5,711 nucleotides of DNA from an uncultured Ruminococcus sp. (GTDB lineage: Bacteria; Bacillota; Clostridia; Oscillospirales; Ruminococcaceae), in NCBI GenBank assembly GCA_946612185.1, contig CAMOEP010000169.1, forward strand, positions 1 through 5,711, given 5' to 3'. Below, one piece after another: positions 4,861 to 5,711 of this stretch. Every line of letters starts with the position of its first letter. Positions within the stretch are counted from its first letter, which is position 1. The notes under the pieces are model-generated. The model was not told where the DNA came from, did not search any database, and was given only the letters and a program-made list of their open reading frames with translations. Both the position numbers and the translations under genes were made by a program.

Positions 4861-5711
4861 TTACTGTAATGTAACAGGCAGACCGTTTATCTCGATAGTG
4901 GGGTCGTCAAGGTCGATAAGCAGGCATCTGCGTCCCTCGAATACACTTGTGCGGACTTTATCAGCGGCAGAGGGCTTGATGTTCACGGTGATGCCGGGGG
5001 AGGTTACGACGGTCTTTGTTTCGATAAGGTTAGCGGCGGTCAGGGGAACGCTTCCGCAGACCTGTTCGTAAACCGGTTCTACCATATTCACTCTCTCCTC
5101 GGAAAGTCCAACGTCGGTGAGAATGGACTTTATACGGCTGTCGTCGAGAACTGCCTTGTCAGTCTCGTCCTTGCTGTCCTCAACAACTTTCTGTATCTGT
5201 TCATTCACTGACTGGATAAGGGTATAGTCCAGGTCATCGCCGGCAACGGTCTTGATGATGTTCTGGAATGAAGCCTTCTCGCTCTCAGCGCTCATAACGA
5301 AAGTACAGCCGAGAACGTTCTCTACGATAGAGGTGTTGGGTTTAGCGGCAGATTTAGCGTAGTACATAACGTGGTTAACGTCAGCGCTGCGGTTGCTGAA
5401 AACCGGGTAGAGGAAGCCGTCGGAGGGCAGTTTGCTTATGATAAGTTCGGTGTGTATCTTTTTGACTATCTCGTTGCTGTCGGAGTCGAAAACGAAACCG
5501 TTATCGGCAGTACTTACCGGGCAGATAGCGGTAAGGAGGTAGCGGTATATCTCGTCATCTCCCTCAGCGAACTCGTCGTTCTTGTCCTTTTTGCGGATAG
5601 TGTAGGTGCAGTAGGCGGTAATAACGGCAAATGGTCCGGCGTAGACGATATTGTTAGCGATATGGTTGAGGAAGTTCTCGCAGGCGAGGTCGTCCTTGAG
5701 TTCAGAGCGCA
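4861..5711 (-). CDS. DUF4317 family protein (partial, N-terminus beyond window)
   Basis: The reading frame is open from the stop codon at 4861-4863 to the right edge, giving 282 visible residues; an internal ATG at 5367 is not the start, because the frame continues upstream with family-like sequence. Features, counted from the visible edge, are AICPVSTADNGFVF (61-74), a FLYPVFSNRSADVNHVMYY block (99-117), VLGCTFVMSAESEKASF (132-148) and a C-terminal ending that alternates hydrophobic and acidic residues (LLIDLDDPTIEINGLPVTLQ). I recognise these blocks from the DUF4317 family of Clostridia, whose members are about 400 residues long and have no established function, so roughly the first 100-120 residues are missing. 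No membrane segment is seen and the protein looks cytoplasmic. Codon use is strongly biased (AAC, GTT, CTC, GAC), like the HPr gene, suggesting good expression. It is the upstream member of a pair with the EEP gene. Confidence 0.82.
   Translation of the reverse strand, partial: RSELKDDLACENFLNHIANNIVYAGPFAVITAYCTYTIRKKDKNDEFAEGDDEIYRYLLTAICPVSTADNGFVFDSDSNEIVKKIHTELIISKLPSDGFLYPVFSNRSADVNHVMYYAKSAAKPNTSIVENVLGCTFVMSAESEKASFQNIIKTVAGDDLDYTLIQSVNEQIQKVVEDSKDETDKAVLDDSRIKSILTDVGLSEERVNMVEPVYEQVCGSVPLTAANLIETKTVVTSPGITVNIKPSAADKVRTSVFEGRRCLLIDLDDPTIEINGLPVTLQ

Overview
The window looks like a chromosomal segment of a low-to-mid GC Gram-positive anaerobe of the class Clostridia, most probably a Ruminococcus or close relative (Oscillospiraceae). 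The evidence is a Firmicutes-type HPr with both regulatory phosphosites, the endospore protease SpoIVB, a NimA-like flavin-binding protein typical of clostridia, a DUF4317 protein, and a CAP-domain lipoprotein with a long Thr/Ala and Pro/Glu linker of the kind common in ruminococci. The genus assignment is inferred from gene content; no rRNA is present.

Layout from left to right. At 1-189 lies a clear sigma-A promoter and leader for an HPr gene (190-462, +). A 107-base structured spacer and a strong, probably bidirectional hairpin terminator (567-621) separate it from spoIVB (623-1786, -), which converges on it. spoIVB is transcribed away from a 107-base divergent intergenic region (1787-1893) holding three inverted repeats. 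On the other side of that region a PNPOx/NimA-like protein (1894-2379, +) overlaps by 8 bases a small four-helix membrane protein of unknown function (2372-2863, +). After a 161-base spacer with an extended -10 promoter comes a CAP-domain lipoprotein (3025-3963, +), ended by a textbook terminator (3982-4021). From the right edge, a DUF4317 gene (4861 to beyond 5711, -) and an endonuclease/exonuclease/phosphatase family gene (4059-4856, -) run leftward as an apparent two-gene operon with a 4-base gap, and converge on the CAP gene.

The genes do not form one pathway. HPr belongs to carbon regulation and phosphotransfer, and SpoIVB to late sporulation signalling. The PNPOx/membrane pair and the DUF4317/EEP pair are two likely co-translated units of unknown purpose. 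SpoIVB keeps its full catalytic triad but is not next to recN or spo0A within this window, although that arrangement is common elsewhere.

I see no mobile-element gene, CRISPR array, tRNA or rRNA. The less ordinary signals are a 16-base motif (AGAACCTGTCCRCATA) repeated just after two gene or terminator ends, the triple palindrome between spoIVB and its divergent neighbour, a possible 15-codon upstream ORF there, and the DUF4317/EEP pair. Nothing here is convincing evidence of a wholly new system.
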